A stretch of DNA of 64,000 nucleotides from Bacilli bacterium (GTDB taxonomy: Bacteria; Bacillota_I; Bacilli_A; RF39; UBA660): assembly GCA_900772095.1 (NCBI GenBank), contig CAAGQJ010000026.1, positions 24,643 to 88,642 on the forward strand. The letters run 5' to 3'. Under the pieces are notes generated by a model. That model did no database searches, was not told the origin of the DNA, and saw nothing but the letters and a program-made list of their open reading frames with translations. Below, piece by piece: positions 28,656 to 37,678 of this stretch. The translations under genes were made by a program, and so were the position numbers. How positions within the stretch are numbered: the stretch's first letter is position 1; the number at the start of each line of letters is the position of its first letter.

Positions 28656-29749
28656 TAGCTTTCTGTTTTAAATAACATATTCTGAGCATCATACTCTGTA
28701 AAGAAAGGCAAATCATAAGGAATGATTGGATCTAACAGATTAGCAATGAAGTTTGTAAAGAGATTAACCATTAGTGAACCAATCATACAAGCCAAATAGG
28801 TAGTCTGTTTCCTAGAACATACTGTAGCATCAGCTTTATAATCAGCAAACAAGAATTCTCTTTCATATCTGTCAATATTATACTGATCATCCCCTTTGAT
28901 ACATAATATCTGAAGAGTGTCCATACTTAATCTTCCATCCAGATATAGGCATTTATTTCTTTCTTCTATTGATTTATTTGAAATATGATTGCACCATGAA
29001 TTAAAGAAAGTTTCTCTAGCCCTCATATTATCAAATCCACAAATCATAATATCTCCAGGTTCTTTGTCTGAAGTAAACTTGTCTTTAACAGCCAATACCT
29101 GTTTCATAGAAGTATAATTATAAATCATATTGGCTATGGCATCTACTTTAGATTCTCCAATATTATTATTACTGAATAACTGACCTGCCATATTCACCAT
29201 CTCTACATTATCATCATCATAGAGTGTTAGATTTGCAGGAATCATTCTTGCTAACTGAAAAGCTACATTACTTCCAATACCCCCAATTCCTGCAACAATG
29301 ATTCTGGCTTTCTGTATCTCATTAAACCACTCTGCACCAGAGAATCTTGTAGTTGATTCATCAACAAGAAGAGTAGGGGAGTTAAGAGGAATCTTTGCAT
29401 CATCAGGTGTATTATTCTCTGTAGTAGTTACTGGTTCCTCTTCTTCTGGTATTGATAAAGAGTAAAAAACATCTGTTATATCTCCTCCTTCTTGAGCTAT
29501 ATCTACAGCCACATTTTCTACATTAATATCATTACCTTCTCCTTGGTTTTCATCGTAAGTTTCTTCCTCCTCAGATTCTTCTGAGAGACCATTATCTTCT
29601 ATAATCTCATCAAGTTCTTCATCAGAAAGAGATATATTTGTTTCTTCTGTTGGAGTAGAGTCCTGAGGAGAACTATTAGAATTCTCTACTGATACTTCCA
29701 TATTTAAATCCTGAAGAATATCATCAATATTATTCATATTTACATCCAT
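28655..29749 (-). CDS. E1-like ThiF/HesA-fold adenylating enzyme
   Basis: 364 residues. Residues 1-140 are a low-complexity acidic arm (EESEEEETYDENQGEGND). The Rossmann/ThiF domain begins RIIVAGIGGIGSNVAF (GIGGIG 154-159), followed by the acidic nucleotide strand LYDDDNVE and NMAGQLFSNNNIG. Near the end ATVCSRKQTTYLA offers Cys311 as the probable thioester cysteine. E1-like enzymes adenylate the C-terminus of a Ub-like protein and pass it to a thiol. The absence of thiamine or molybdopterin genes and the presence of JAMM and Ub-like partners indicate a conjugation pathway. The acidic arm may dock partners. Confidence 0.85.
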   Translation of the reverse strand: MDVNMNNIDDILQDLNMEVSVENSNSSPQDSTPTEETNISLSDEELDEIIEDNGLSEESEEEETYDENQGEGNDINVENVAVDIAQEGGDITDVFYSLSIPEEEEPVTTTENNTPDDAKIPLNSPTLLVDESTTRFSGAEWFNEIQKARIIVAGIGGIGSNVAFQLARMIPANLTLYDDDNVEMVNMAGQLFSNNNIGESKVDAIANMIYNYTSMKQVLAVKDKFTSDKEPGDIMICGFDNMRARETFFNSWCNHISNKSIEERNKCLYLDGRLSMDTLQILCIKGDDQYNIDRYEREFLFADYKADATVCSRKQTTYLACMIGSLMVNLFTNFIANLLDPIIPYDLPFFTEYDAQNMLFKTES

Positions 29750-29752
29750 AAA

Positions 29753-30997
29753 TTATTCTACAATATTTAAAACGAGAGCTTCATTGTAAGCTTCAATATA
29801 AGGATTTACATCTATAAACTCCATAATTTCATCCCTCATAGCCTGTGCTATTCTACTTTGAAATATATCACCACTTTCAAAGATAGCGTCTGGTACATCA
29901 GAAGTATCAAAGTAATCCAATGTATGCTGTATAATGAAGTCTCTCCACTCACTGAAAGCACCACATGTATTATGCTTACATTCATATATACTATATTCTC
30001 CAAAAACCTTTATATAAACATTCTTCATGTGCTTTGTAACCCATTGTTTGAGGTCAAACTTCTCAGGATTAATAATCAGATTACATGTAATCATGTGGAC
30101 CACAGCAGCATGAATCTTCTTTGGATCTGGCTGCCAATCGTCAGTAATAGATGGATTGAACATGTGGCCATCCTTATATGGTTTCTCTGGGACTTCTCTG
30201 TAAGAGGTATCACCAAAGAGTTCCTGTTCCTTAGGTACTGGTTTGCTGTGCATCCAATCAAAGAAATGACCTGTAGGAGCTATATTAGATGAATCCCAAT
30301 TATTCTTTCTTTCAATAGCTTTCTTCTTAGCTATCTCATCAAATCTAGCATCAAGATACTCTAAGGTATTAGGAACTTCATGCCTTTCTACTTCAAGATC
30401 AAAGTACTCAATAACTTCTTTTTCTACAACCTTAGTAGTCTCTGTATTATCATGTTCTACCTCTTTAGAACCATCACCAAAGAATTCATAAGATGTACCT
30501 AACTTCTTAACTGTTACTTCTGATTTAGTCTGTATTTTTCTGGTAATTGCAGCATAGTACTTTCCTGCATTGTTTACAATAAGAGATACAAAGCAGTTTC
30601 TTTCATTACCTTCTTCTTTCAAGGTATTCAAATCTGTACCACTTGGTTGAGTTGACATCTGATGATGTGAATGAATTAATTGCAAATCACAATCAAACAA
30701 CTCTATATTCTCAGACATATATGCAGCTACATCCTCATTCATTGTAAACTCTGTAAAGGTAGCATTACCTAAATCCATAGGATAGATGTCCTTACAGGTA
30801 ATTACCAGGTCATTATTCTCAAAGGAACCTTCATGGGTTACAAACAATACTCCTGACCATTCAGTACTAGGAAACTTTCTAAGCAAGTATCTTATCTTCT
30901 CTTCTACATTCTCAGGAACAATGAGTTTATAGATAGAGGATCCTTTCACAAGCTGTGGTAGCTTCTTGGTTTCTTCTGTTTTTATTGTTGTGTTCAT
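29753..30997 (-). CDS. JAMM/JAB metalloprotease (deubiquitinase-like)
   Basis: 414 residues. The JAMM motif is complete: E46 (TEWSGVLF), H109-S-H111, S119 and D122 (HSHHQMSTQPSGTD), the E...HxHx7SxxD zinc site of Rpn11/AMSH-type isopeptidases. The N-terminal ~150 residues are the protease. A charged linker and a helical C-terminal domain (about 200-414) follow with no clear family. It should cut Ub-like fusions or conjugates. It overlaps the preceding large E2-like gene by 71 bases and sits 3 bases before the E1-like gene, so the three are one transcription unit. Confidence 0.88.
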   Translation of the reverse strand: MNTTIKTEETKKLPQLVKGSSIYKLIVPENVEEKIRYLLRKFPSTEWSGVLFVTHEGSFENNDLVITCKDIYPMDLGNATFTEFTMNEDVAAYMSENIELFDCDLQLIHSHHQMSTQPSGTDLNTLKEEGNERNCFVSLIVNNAGKYYAAITRKIQTKSEVTVKKLGTSYEFFGDGSKEVEHDNTETTKVVEKEVIEYFDLEVERHEVPNTLEYLDARFDEIAKKKAIERKNNWDSSNIAPTGHFFDWMHSKPVPKEQELFGDTSYREVPEKPYKDGHMFNPSITDDWQPDPKKIHAAVVHMITCNLIINPEKFDLKQWVTKHMKNVYIKVFGEYSIYECKHNTCGAFSEWRDFIIQHTLDYFDTSDVPDAIFESGDIFQSRIAQAMRDEIMEFIDVNPYIEAYNEALVLNIVE

Positions 30998-32177
30998 TTT
31001 TATATCTGAAATTAATTGTTCTAAGAATTTTTTGCAGTATGAACATAGCTACATTATTACTAATAACTGTAGTCAGAGTTACTTCACTGCCTTGTTTGTT
31101 ATTAATAATGGTAGTACGTATTTCCTTACCTTTGAATGTTAATACCAGTTTGTTTTGGTATTTACTAAAATTATTAATATTAAAACTATTATAATCACCT
31201 TCATTATAGAACTTTCCATCAGCAACAATAACTTGTTTTAACATACCCTTGCTAAAGCAGTTATCCAAGTTTCCTGCTATAGTACTGTAATACTTGTTAT
31301 AGAAGTCAATGAAGGAATTACTAATATCAATAATGTATTCATAATATGGCATACTCCAAGTAAATACACTATTCATATATCCTAAAGACAGATGGCCATG
31401 TTTCAGATAATATTTAATAAATTTTTTTAAGTCATCATTTGTAAATAAAGATAGAAAATCTGCTTTACTTGTATAATTAAAGGTATAACCTGTATACATG
31501 ATATCCAAAGATACATTTCCTATGGTTTCCATTCTATGATATGGACCGCCTGATATTGATTCTACAGTTACATACATGCTTAGTTCTTGACAGAACAACA
31601 TCCAGGTAGTTTCATCATATTCATTTTTCAATGTTCCAATAGTACTGATTATTGGACCTCTACCTAAACATGGTATTTGGAATTGAGTGAAGTTATTCTT
31701 TGGTATTGTATTGATATGACTATGCATGTAGTTACTTAGGAATTGCTCTCTTGTGTAAGTAGCCCTATTAAGTCTAAAGCCATTGCACTCATAAGGAATT
31801 GTACCATCATTCTGAATTTCTATCTTAGCATAAAGGTCTTGGATATTTACAGACTTGTTATAGTCATTAGTGACAGTTACTTTAGGCCACCATACATAGA
31901 TAATGAGTCTTTTATCTTCTAAAGTAGTCTTCAACTCTTTTAATTGCATCTCTGTAATATTAAAAGATAGATTATACTCTTCTTCTGCTGCCTCCTTTGG
32001 CATAAAGGACTCATCACATATCTTTGCAAGTAAATACTCTTTGAATGATGATAGTTCTCTTCCTTGACAAGTCTGTATATCTACAAAATCCTTACCAAAG
32101 AACCCTTTGAATATTTCATAGATACTTAAAGGTTTTTCAAAGAGGTGCTGATATAATTGATTTACTGTATATTCCAT
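30927..32177 (-). CDS. Probable E2-like (UBC-fold) protein of the Ub-like module, 416 aa
   Basis: Residues about 90-215 read like a UBC fold: strands IIYVWWPKVTVTN and DLYAKIEIQNDG, then YMHSHI (151-154), IPCLGRGPI with Cys170, and WMLFCQELS with VESISGGPY. H-x-H a short way before a C-L-G is the pattern around the E2 active cysteine. The 200-residue C-terminal extension is unfamiliar and rich in Tyr, Phe and Asn. It lies directly after the Ub-like gene and before JAMM. The assignment is by motif reading and context; a structure comparison would settle it. Confidence 0.6.
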   Translation of the reverse strand: MEYTVNQLYQHLFEKPLSIYEIFKGFFGKDFVDIQTCQGRELSSFKEYLLAKICDESFMPKEAAEEEYNLSFNITEMQLKELKTTLEDKRLIIYVWWPKVTVTNDYNKSVNIQDLYAKIEIQNDGTIPYECNGFRLNRATYTREQFLSNYMHSHINTIPKNNFTQFQIPCLGRGPIISTIGTLKNEYDETTWMLFCQELSMYVTVESISGGPYHRMETIGNVSLDIMYTGYTFNYTSKADFLSLFTNDDLKKFIKYYLKHGHLSLGYMNSVFTWSMPYYEYIIDISNSFIDFYNKYYSTIAGNLDNCFSKGMLKQVIVADGKFYNEGDYNSFNINNFSKYQNKLVLTFKGKEIRTTIINNKQGSEVTLTTVISNNVAMFILQKILRTINFRYKNEHNNKNRRNQEATTACERILYL

Positions 32178-32197
32178 AACTTTACTTTATTTAATTG

Positions 32198-32235
32198 GAA
32201 AAATAAAGGGAGCAGAGATTATTTTCTACTCCCTT
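32198..32235 (-). terminator. Intrinsic terminator between the Ub-like gene and the rest of its module
   Basis: On the minus strand an 11-bp stem (arms 32225-32235 and 32206-32216, one G-U) with an 8-nt loop is followed by TATTTTTC. It lies after the Ub-like gene and before the E2-like gene. It would make Ub-like mRNA more abundant than the enzyme mRNAs unless read through. Confidence 0.8.
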
Positions 32236-32263
32236 ACACAACTAAATGCCAAACAGTTATGTA

Positions 32264-33055
32264 TTATACTCCAAGCTCATCGAGCATATCATCAATATCA
32301 TCATCTGTAATACTACCGTCAGAAGTACTTACTGCCTTCTTTGGTGCCTCCTTAAAAGGAAGCTTTTCCACTGTGTTCTGTTCTTTCTTTGCAACTTTAG
32401 TGAGATATTCAATATCTGTACTAAGTTCCTCAAGGTCTACAACGGAGAGGACTTCATTATCTACCAGTATGGCAATATGAACATACAAGGAATTTACAGT
32501 AGAATCTACACGAGTATCAGTAATAATATCATCAACATAGTCAGGAAGATCCTCGTCCTCTGTATCAGGAGTTTCCTCCTCTTTAACCTCAGGGGTAATA
32601 ATATCATTATTCTCTGTGTCTGTAGACTTATCATCAAGTGTCTCTGTTACTTCTGCATTACCATCCTGTGCAAGGAATACTAACAAATCACTGGTAGGAA
32701 CCTGTGTGAAGTTTCTACCAAACTCTTCCTTTACTGCATCCTGGAGGTTATTGTCCTTAATAGCCTGATACACTTCTTTTCTAGACATAGTACCAGAAGC
32801 AATATTCTTCTTGGTATTGGTAAGAAGGATAACCAAGTTATTAGTAGGCTGTCCCTTATACATTACATTCTGTGGCAACTGAGTAGCATCATCAAGAAGC
32901 TGGGTCTTAGAGATACCTTCTGTAAAGGTCATACCATTATAGTCAATACCAGCAGCTCGTAAGTCTGCTTTCAATTCTCCAAGTGTTGTAGCACTAGTAG
33001 TTACCTTACTTCTCTTCTGAGTCTTTGTATTTGCGATCAAAATTTCTCTTTCCAT
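32264..33055 (-). CDS. Ubiquitin-like beta-grasp protein with acidic tail
   Basis: 263 residues. The first ~80 fit a beta-grasp fold: strand EREILIANTKTQ, helix LGELKADLRAAGI, strand GMTFTEGIS, then LPQNVMYKGQ and LVILLTNTK, as in PRTRC/phage Ub-like proteins. Residues about 130-190 are very acidic. The C-terminus ends DELGV with no terminal GG, so if the protein is activated it must be trimmed first; IASG near residue 90, right after the fold, is a candidate site for the JAMM protease. It shares an operon with E1-like, E2-like and JAMM genes, and a terminator follows it directly. Confidence 0.72.
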   Translation of the reverse strand: MEREILIANTKTQKRSKVTTSATTLGELKADLRAAGIDYNGMTFTEGISKTQLLDDATQLPQNVMYKGQPTNNLVILLTNTKKNIASGTMSRKEVYQAIKDNNLQDAVKEEFGRNFTQVPTSDLLVFLAQDGNAEVTETLDDKSTDTENNDIITPEVKEEETPDTEDEDLPDYVDDIITDTRVDSTVNSLYVHIAILVDNEVLSVVDLEELSTDIEYLTKVAKKEQNTVEKLPFKEAPKKAVSTSDGSITDDDIDDMLDELGV

Positions 33056-33068
33056 AATCTTTGTTTTG

Positions 33069-34073
33069 TTAATTGAATAATTTTTCTAATTGTTTGAATT
33101 GTGTTTTGTCTTCTAAAGCTTTATAGTAGTCACTAAAGTCTTTCTGACTGCCTAAGTTGGGAACAATATTAGTAAAGCCAGTACGCTTAGCTAATTTTTC
33201 TCCATCTATCTTGCCTGCTTCATCAGTATCAAAACTGATAAATATCTTCTTGTATCTCCTTTTTAGTTCATTAATGGTAGTATCAGACATTGAGTATCCT
33301 TCACCCTGAAGACATAGGGTTGGTATATGTAACTGACAAGAAATAACCAATGCATCCTTTAAAGATGAACAGATTACAACTCTATCACCATACTCTGGAA
33401 TCTTTGTCCATAAGCCTATAACAGATGCATTCATTTTGGAACACCATTTGTAGCCTTTGGTATTATATGGCTGATATAATTTTAGTTGTAATTGTCCTTC
33501 CTTTCTTTCTACATAACAATAAGCATACTTATCTGTAGGGAAAGTATACTTTTTACTCTTACCAGTTATAGAATCTTTTTTAGTAATAATCTTATAGGAG
33601 ACAGGATATATCTCTGCATACTTTAGCCATTGCTTTGAGATGCCATAAGATGCCCAGTACTCATAATCATACTCTCTCCAAGGTCTGACCTTCACTTCTA
33701 ACTTGGTAAGCTGATTGGCCTCCTTTCTAGTGAGTGTCTTAATCTGCTTAGGCTTAATGGTTACATTATTATCTTTAATCATCAAGTTACAGATTTTATC
33801 CAGAGCCTGATTAAAAGTACAGTTCCAATACTCACATAATAAATCAACCAATCCTCCCTGTACATTATTATCTCCAAAGTCCTTATACATTATATGATTA
33901 GTATTACTCATATAGATGCTGAAGGATGGGTGGTTGTCTGTTCTTAAAGGAGAGTTGATTACACAAGGGATTTCAGTAATCTCAGGAAACACAGTACATA
34001 ATACCTGTGTTTCACTGAATTTACTGAATATCTCTGTCTTTGATATGCTGGAAGAAGTTTTACCTACTACCAT
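33069..34073 (-). CDS. DnaG-type primase with variant TOPRIM domain
   Basis: 334 residues. The N-terminal part resembles the CHC2 zinc domain (CVINSPLRTDNHPSFSIY, with DFGDNNVQGGLVDLL), but only one of the expected cysteines remains. The TOPRIM half has VVICSSLKDALVI, where the usual metal-binding Glu is Ser, and FISFDTDEAG with the conserved DxD. The same SLKD variant occurs in other phage primases. It makes RNA primers for the family A polymerase. The intact DTD pair argues that the protein is active, but the missing Glu is worth noting. Confidence 0.82.
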   Translation of the reverse strand: MVVGKTSSSISKTEIFSKFSETQVLCTVFPEITEIPCVINSPLRTDNHPSFSIYMSNTNHIMYKDFGDNNVQGGLVDLLCEYWNCTFNQALDKICNLMIKDNNVTIKPKQIKTLTRKEANQLTKLEVKVRPWREYDYEYWASYGISKQWLKYAEIYPVSYKIITKKDSITGKSKKYTFPTDKYAYCYVERKEGQLQLKLYQPYNTKGYKWCSKMNASVIGLWTKIPEYGDRVVICSSLKDALVISCQLHIPTLCLQGEGYSMSDTTINELKRRYKKIFISFDTDEAGKIDGEKLAKRTGFTNIVPNLGSQKDFSDYYKALEDKTQFKQLEKLFN

Positions 34074-34107
34074 AAGATTGTTACTTTAAAAGGGTTAATT
34101 CTAGGGT

Positions 34108-35025
34108 TTAATCCCAAGGCATATCACCACTGCCAGAAGCAGTACCTGTCTCTACTGGTGCAGCATTGAGATTAGTTGCCTGTACATTATACTCTGTAAG
34201 TTCCTGCACAGCAAACTCTGTTGAAGCATAAGAACCATTATCCTTTGCATTTGCAAGGTCTTTCTCCAATCGTACAAGAGCCTTAGAACCTGCATAGTTA
34301 GGAAGAATCATACCATTACGTGTGGCAATAGCCTGATACTGCTTACCATCATCTGTGGTACGTACACCATAGAGAAGCTTTACCTTATTATTAGGCTGAA
34401 GAGCAATAGCCTCCTTAATCTCAGAGAAGTCACCCTTAAAGTAGTCCTTGATATGCTCAAGACCAAATACAAAGTCATCTGTACTTTCTTTCAATACCCA
34501 AGAACCATTGACATAGTTGAAGGCATCACCTACACAGAGATAAGGCTTCAAGAAGCCAATGAGGTCTGCTTCACCTACACAGGCAATACGATAATCAGGA
34601 GCAATCTTTGCAGGATTTCCATTCTTAGTAAAGAGAGGCTTGCCTGCCTTAGCATCTTCTGCATTAGCCCAAGTAACATTACCAAACTTATCAATAACCT
34701 GTACTTTAGTCTGGTCTTGATTATATGCAGGAGCATTACGCAGGGTAAACATCATTCTGTTAATCATCTCTACACCATTACATGTATCTGGATCTGTCTT
34801 TACAATAAATGTAATACGTGCCTCCTTGCCATTATCAGTATCAACAACATACTCAGGATCATTAGCAATCTCATGTCCATAGATATCCTCAAGTTCTTTC
34901 TTTGTTGGGTTGACTGCTACTACAAAAGAAGAACCTACACCTACATACTTCTTAAACTCCTGAGCTTCTTTTGACTCCTGTGTCTTGCCAATAGCAAGGA
35001 AACTGTAACTATTATTAATCATCAT
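34108..35025 (-). CDS. Putative single-stranded DNA-binding protein
   Basis: 305 residues, beta-rich, no membrane segment. The end reads ASGSGDMPWD, a flexible Gly/Ser stretch leading to an acidic tip with an aromatic residue. This resembles the C-terminal hook by which SSB proteins recruit partners. Its place between primase and the RecA-like ATPase supports a role at the fork. I cannot see a diagnostic OB-fold motif, so it could also be a recombination mediator. Confidence 0.55.
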   Translation of the reverse strand: MMINNSYSFLAIGKTQESKEAQEFKKYVGVGSSFVVAVNPTKKELEDIYGHEIANDPEYVVDTDNGKEARITFIVKTDPDTCNGVEMINRMMFTLRNAPAYNQDQTKVQVIDKFGNVTWANAEDAKAGKPLFTKNGNPAKIAPDYRIACVGEADLIGFLKPYLCVGDAFNYVNGSWVLKESTDDFVFGLEHIKDYFKGDFSEIKEAIALQPNNKVKLLYGVRTTDDGKQYQAIATRNGMILPNYAGSKALVRLEKDLANAKDNGSYASTEFAVQELTEYNVQATNLNAAPVETGTASGSGDMPWD

Positions 35026-35088
35026 AACTGTTTGTGTTTAAAATATTATTTGTTATTATTATTTACTATTTGCTTGTTTATACTATGA

Positions 35089-35592
35089 TTACTCAAAGAT
35101 TGGTGCATCAGTAGGTACATCTTTAGTCTCTACTGCCTGTGTATCTTCATTCTCTGTTCCTGCGTTAGTATCAGGCTCCTCAGTTGAGGTCTCCAAGTTA
35201 TTCTCTTCACTTGGGGATGCTGTTTTTTCACCTGAAAAGGACTTTGGTTCTACATCCTCTGGGTTATCATCTGGAATAGATACAATAAACTGCTTCTTAT
35301 TTTCATCATAGGAAACAATATCTGTAGGAAGATACTTGGTAGTCTTCTTAGGCTGACCATTGGCATCTACACCAGGCTCAATAACCTTCTTTACAAGTTC
35401 CTCTACACGGAAACCTACTACCTGCTTAATACCTGCCTCCAATGAAGCAATCTGAGTATCATAGTCACTATACTCCTTATTTAAGGCTTCAATTTTTGCC
35501 TTGATTTTCTCACGCTTTACCATAAGTGGATTACAAGCCTGTGCTACACGCTTAACTGACTGAAACTGATCAAATGAAATTCTCTTTTCCAT
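35089..35592 (-). CDS. Hypothetical protein with coiled coil and acidic tail, 167 aa
   Basis: Residues about 25-55 form a coiled coil (REKIKAKIEALNKEYSDYD). A beta segment follows, and the last 50 residues are Glu/Thr/Ser-rich (SEENNLETSTEEPDTN). The layout resembles a scaffold or DNA-replication adaptor. No family recognised. Confidence 0.6.
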   Translation of the reverse strand: MEKRISFDQFQSVKRVAQACNPLMVKREKIKAKIEALNKEYSDYDTQIASLEAGIKQVVGFRVEELVKKVIEPGVDANGQPKKTTKYLPTDIVSYDENKKQFIVSIPDDNPEDVEPKSFSGEKTASPSEENNLETSTEEPDTNAGTENEDTQAVETKDVPTDAPIFE

Positions 35593-35636
35593 TGTTTTAA
35601 TTTTTAATTGTTATTTATGAATTGAATGTTTTTTGT

Positions 35637-36455
35637 TTAATTTGCTGTATCAAGGAAAATCTTACTCATATCTACTTTAAGATTACCATCTTTATCAGAC
35701 TCTGCTACCTGAAATACCTTTTCTCTGAGATGTAATGGTCTAGAACCTCTAATAGCATTATCTCCACCAATAAATGAGATAAGAGTCTTATTATCCTTAC
35801 GTGATACATAGCCAATAGCATCTGCTTCTCCACAGATGATGTCACCTGTTTTTCCTGCTAAATCTACAGCCATTTCTGTTGTTTCTGTATCATCTTTCTT
35901 AATCTGCTTATCTTTGACATGACATACAAGAATAAGAGTATCACATAAAGGTTTGAACATATTAATCATCTCTTTAAGTGCCTGTCTTGTGTATGTATAG
36001 CCTGCACCATTTGGTAATTGTCTTACATCAGCTTTAAGGTCAATAACCTTATTGCCATTTTTATCTTTAAGGATGTTACCAATCTTATCTTTTTTATAAC
36101 CGTAATTAGCACCCATTGAGGTTTTTCTGTAAAGAGCTGCTGCATAGACTAATGACATCTCTTCAAGTCTTGTAGCATTATCAATGGTGATAAAGCGATA
36201 GAAAGGCTTACCTCCATTCTCTTCATTCTTCTGTGCAATAAGATTCTTGATTTCAAAGATGTCATTGGCACTTCTAGCTTGTACTGCCATTACATCCAAT
36301 GCACGATAACCATCTTCCAAATCAATGATAAGATTGTTATCAATACTTGCCATAAGCGAGCTTTTACCACTCTTAGGGCGTCCATACAGTACCATCAACC
36401 TAGGGTTGTAGTCTGTAGCTTTCCTACGTTCTGTAGGCAAAACAATGTTACTCAT
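35637..36455 (-). CDS. RecA-fold ATPase, phage nucleotide-binding (AAA_24/Sak4-like)
   Basis: 272 residues. Walker A GRPKSGKS is at 25-32, LIIDLEDGYRAL follows, Walker B FITIDNATRLEE, then LILVCHVKD. This is the AAA_24 family, which includes Sak4-type single-strand annealing/recombinase ATPases and is part of the conserved crAss-like gene set. It lies next to the SSB-like protein and DnaB-like helicase. A sigma-like promoter (36491-36522) precedes it. Confidence 0.85.
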   Translation of the reverse strand: MSNIVLPTERRKATDYNPRLMVLYGRPKSGKSSLMASIDNNLIIDLEDGYRALDVMAVQARSANDIFEIKNLIAQKNEENGGKPFYRFITIDNATRLEEMSLVYAAALYRKTSMGANYGYKKDKIGNILKDKNGNKVIDLKADVRQLPNGAGYTYTRQALKEMINMFKPLCDTLILVCHVKDKQIKKDDTETTEMAVDLAGKTGDIICGEADAIGYVSRKDNKTLISFIGGDNAIRGSRPLHLREKVFQVAESDKDGNLKVDMSKIFLDTAN

Positions 36456-36490
36456 TTTTAACTTCTACTTTTTATTAAATTATTGGACTG

Positions 36491-36522
36491 CAAATATACC
36501 TATACAAAGTTGCATAGGCAAG
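36491..36522 (-). promoter_or_regulatory. Bacteroidetes-type promoter for the 36455 operon
   Basis: The minus strand has CTTG, exactly 20 bases, then TATATTTG (a perfect TAnnTTTG), ending 36 bases before the ATG at 36455. One base differs from the ideal TTTG at -33. It starts the transcript that continues through primase and the Ub-like module. Confidence 0.75.
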
Positions 36523-36556
36523 ATGCTTTTAATTATACTATGAAAAATGAAAAGAA

Positions 36557-37678
36557 TTACTTAGATGTACTCTCTTGATTCTTTTGAATTAACTGATATA
36601 CTTTATTAAGGTTTTCTGTATCTGTATACTTTGGTAAAGGAGCAAAATAGTTAGTTGCACCATCAAAATATAAACCTAAGACACCATTACTTTCACCTTC
36701 TCGATTTAATACTACCTCTAGAAACCTTGCATAGCCTTTGAGTTTAGTTATGTCATACTTAAGAAACTCTGGTAATTCAAAAGCAAATGGATTTGTGATA
36801 CCAATCATTACAGAGCAGTCTTTGCCCGAGTTTTTCGTATCTGCTAATCCTGCTAAATTTGGTCGAACTTTTTTTGCTTTGAATGCCTCAAGGCTTATAG
36901 TATTATCATTTTGCTGCTGAATCATAACAGGAATATAATTAAAGTGATTACGAAATACCATAAAGTATTCTGATAATTTATCAATACATTCCTTAAGATT
37001 CAAACCACGTTCTAACTCAGAATTTCCTGCATGGTCCCAAAGTATTTCAACATATTCATCGGGGTCTTTTGGTTCATAATAGTCAAATACTTCTTTTTCT
37101 TGCTCAATCCCAGTTTCCTTATTCTTTATGATTATCTTTTTTCTATGAATAGTACCTGCTTCTTTAGCATAGTTATTCACTACTTTCCAACAACCAGTTG
37201 GATTTCTTTCTGTAATAAAGTGAACATGATCCTCAAAGAAGTTTAATATGCTTTTATACTCCAGACTATTTAGTATTTCAAGTATCTTCGGCTCAACTAC
37301 ATTCTCTTTATTAATAGATTGTAGTTTCATAGGAGATATTCTGATTTTCATATCAGAGAGAATATAGAGAAGATGACACATAAATCTTATAGTTATCTTC
37401 TCGGGAGTTTCTTCCAAGGGAAAATAGAATATCTTTATCCTCACTTTATCAGGATGGTGATAAGCATAAAGTATAGGGGTATATAGGAATAAGTAACTCG
37501 TTAACTGTGTTTTTCCTGACTTACTAGCACCACTAATGAGGTAGTATTTACCTTGTTCTATTCCAGGGAAGTCATTTCTAAAGCACTTAAAGGGTGAAGG
37601 TATACAGTTAATTCCACCTTCTAGGATTCTCTTTCTTCTTTCTTCAAGATTATCTAGTACTCTTTGAATTAAACTCAT
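36557..37678 (-). CDS. DnaB-like replicative helicase
   Basis: 373 residues. RecA-type core: Walker A GASKSGKT (50-57) after FPGIEQGKYYLIS, FYFPLEET (motif 1a-like), Walker B VEILWDHAG, and QQQND as the sensor/arginine region. The DnaB N-terminal domain is not evident. It should unwind DNA 5'-3' ahead of the polymerase with the primase encoded nearby. Its ATG overlaps the TGA of a 47-residue gene (ATGA), a sign of coupled translation. Confidence 0.82.
   Translation of the reverse strand: MSLIQRVLDNLEERRKRILEGGINCIPSPFKCFRNDFPGIEQGKYYLISGASKSGKTQLTSYLFLYTPILYAYHHPDKVRIKIFYFPLEETPEKITIRFMCHLLYILSDMKIRISPMKLQSINKENVVEPKILEILNSLEYKSILNFFEDHVHFITERNPTGCWKVVNNYAKEAGTIHRKKIIIKNKETGIEQEKEVFDYYEPKDPDEYVEILWDHAGNSELERGLNLKECIDKLSEYFMVFRNHFNYIPVMIQQQNDNTISLEAFKAKKVRPNLAGLADTKNSGKDCSVMIGITNPFAFELPEFLKYDITKLKGYARFLEVVLNREGESNGVLGLYFDGATNYFAPLPKYTDTENLNKVYQLIQKNQESTSK

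Noticed and set aside
28655..29749. Thiamine or molybdopterin synthesis ThiF/MoeB
   Set aside because: No thiS, moaD, thiG or related gene lies nearby, whereas JAMM, Ub-like and E2-like genes do.
29858..30292. 144-codon plus-strand frame
   Set aside because: It lies opposite the JAMM gene, whose frame and motifs are certain.
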